A stretch of 64,000 nt of DNA from Flavobacterium soli DSM 19725. Lineage in GTDB: Bacteria > Bacteroidota > Bacteroidia > Flavobacteriales > Flavobacteriaceae. A model generated the notes under the pieces. It did no database searches. It was not told the origin of the DNA and worked only from the letters and a program-made list of their open reading frames with translations. The translations under genes were made by a program, and so were the position numbers. The DNA lies in the NCBI RefSeq assembly GCF_000422705.1, contig NZ_AUGO01000006.1, positions 336,554 to 400,553 of the forward strand, written 5' to 3'. This document shows, piece by piece, positions 63,658-64,000 of this stretch; position 1 is the first letter of the stretch; the number at the start of each line of letters is the position of its first letter.

Positions 63658-63710
63658 AATTTCCCTCGGCTGGCGCATTCTATGATAAAAAACAAATAAA
63701 ATATTAAAAA

Positions 63711-64000
63711 TTAACAGGCAAATTTATATGTATTTACATATGGAGTTTGTCTGTTAATTACGCTAAAAACACGACTTATAATTTTACATCTAATGTTGTT
63801 TAATACTAGCATCGAATTTTTACCTTCGGCTTTCTTTTTATTATAATATTCTTTTAACTGTGGATCATATTTGATAGCCGTCAATGCACACATGTGAAGC
63901 AATGATTTCATCTTTTTGTCTGCTAAATGACTCACCTTGGTCCTGCCTTTTACACTGGTTCCTGATGAATATTCAAAGGGTGCTACTCCCGAATAGCAAG
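63711..64000 (-). mobile_element. IS110-family transposase, 3' part, cut by window end
   Basis: The frame is open from the window edge to TAA at 63711. The visible C-terminal 95 residues read CYSGVAPFEYSSGTSVKGRT, then KVSHLADKKMKSLLHMCA and VFSVINRQTPYVNTYKFAC: the conserved AGxAPFxxxSG and R-V-I-x-R-x-x-P-Y motifs of the IS110 Transposase_20 domain, which is the DEDD-adjacent serine recombinase-like C-terminus. The element end is likely within 63658-63710, where no inverted repeat is visible, as expected for IS110. Confidence 0.9.

Noticed and set aside
1..64000. tRNA, rRNA or riboswitch genes
   Set aside because: Reading the gaps by eye gave no cloverleaf, rRNA or known riboswitch pattern; a tRNAscan-SE or Infernal run would be decisive.

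Overview
The window is a chromosomal segment from a low-GC member of the Bacteroidota, most likely a Flavobacterium or close relative. The evidence is the very A/T-rich intergenic DNA, promoters with the Bacteroidota-type -7 box TAnnTTTG, a type IX secretion component (PorQ), SusD-free glycan enzymes of the GH31/GlgB type, and many protein families (PorQ-Cmk-Lon neighbourhood, BatA-domain protein, conserved 485-residue protein) that are typical of Flavobacteriaceae. This assignment is inference from content; no rRNA or tRNA gene is present to confirm it.

Layout. 1-8861: type II NADH dehydrogenase (cut by the window start), Bcr/CflA-type exporter, a small membrane protein, then on the minus strand a patatin phospholipase overlapping an M1 aminopeptidase, a DUF1697 protein, and plus-strand recG. 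8985-15436: a complete tripartite RND efflux operon (adaptor, inner-membrane pump, TolC-like channel) followed by a bestrophin-like channel. 15529-20539: pheT, a fasciclin protein and rpsA. 20950-25855: metallophosphoesterase, NHL/SMP-like propeller protein, nucleoside-type MFS permease and cmk. 26099-33051: porQ, lon, a lipoprotein with a duplicated domain, an UMF1-type MFS protein and an M48 lipoprotein protease. 33087-38785: glycogen/alpha-glucan genes (GH31, TPM-domain protein, glgB) and a YcxB-like protein. 38990-44910: alpha/beta hydrolase, two tandem msrB genes, SIMPL protein, rhomboid protease, LpxL-like acyltransferase and a SufS-like PLP enzyme. 45053-46661: an A/T-rich two-gene cassette of an ABC/AAA15-type ATPase plus a PD-(D/E)xK-like nuclease, inserted directly downstream of dnaK. 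46741-58415: dnaK, a lactonase, a BatA/dihydroorotase-like/DUF4870/esterase operon, a membrane-anchored protein, an MBL hydrolase, a conserved protein of unknown function and bcp. 58451-64000: nth, a 47-residue small protein, an ECF sigma factor, uvrA, an orphan gene, and the 3' part of an IS110-family transposase cut by the window end.

Most of the window is core-genome housekeeping. The accessory signals are the ATPase-nuclease cassette (the best candidate for an undescribed, possibly anti-phage, system), the orphan gene beside IS110, and several families of dispersed intergenic repeats (a long composite element seen in four degraded copies, REP-like palindromes, and a CCCGAAGCTTCGGG palindrome at four places). 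Two enzymes look altered at their active or cofactor sites: the dihydroorotase homologue lacks its metal-binding HxH, and endonuclease III lacks the four cysteines of the iron-sulphur cluster.
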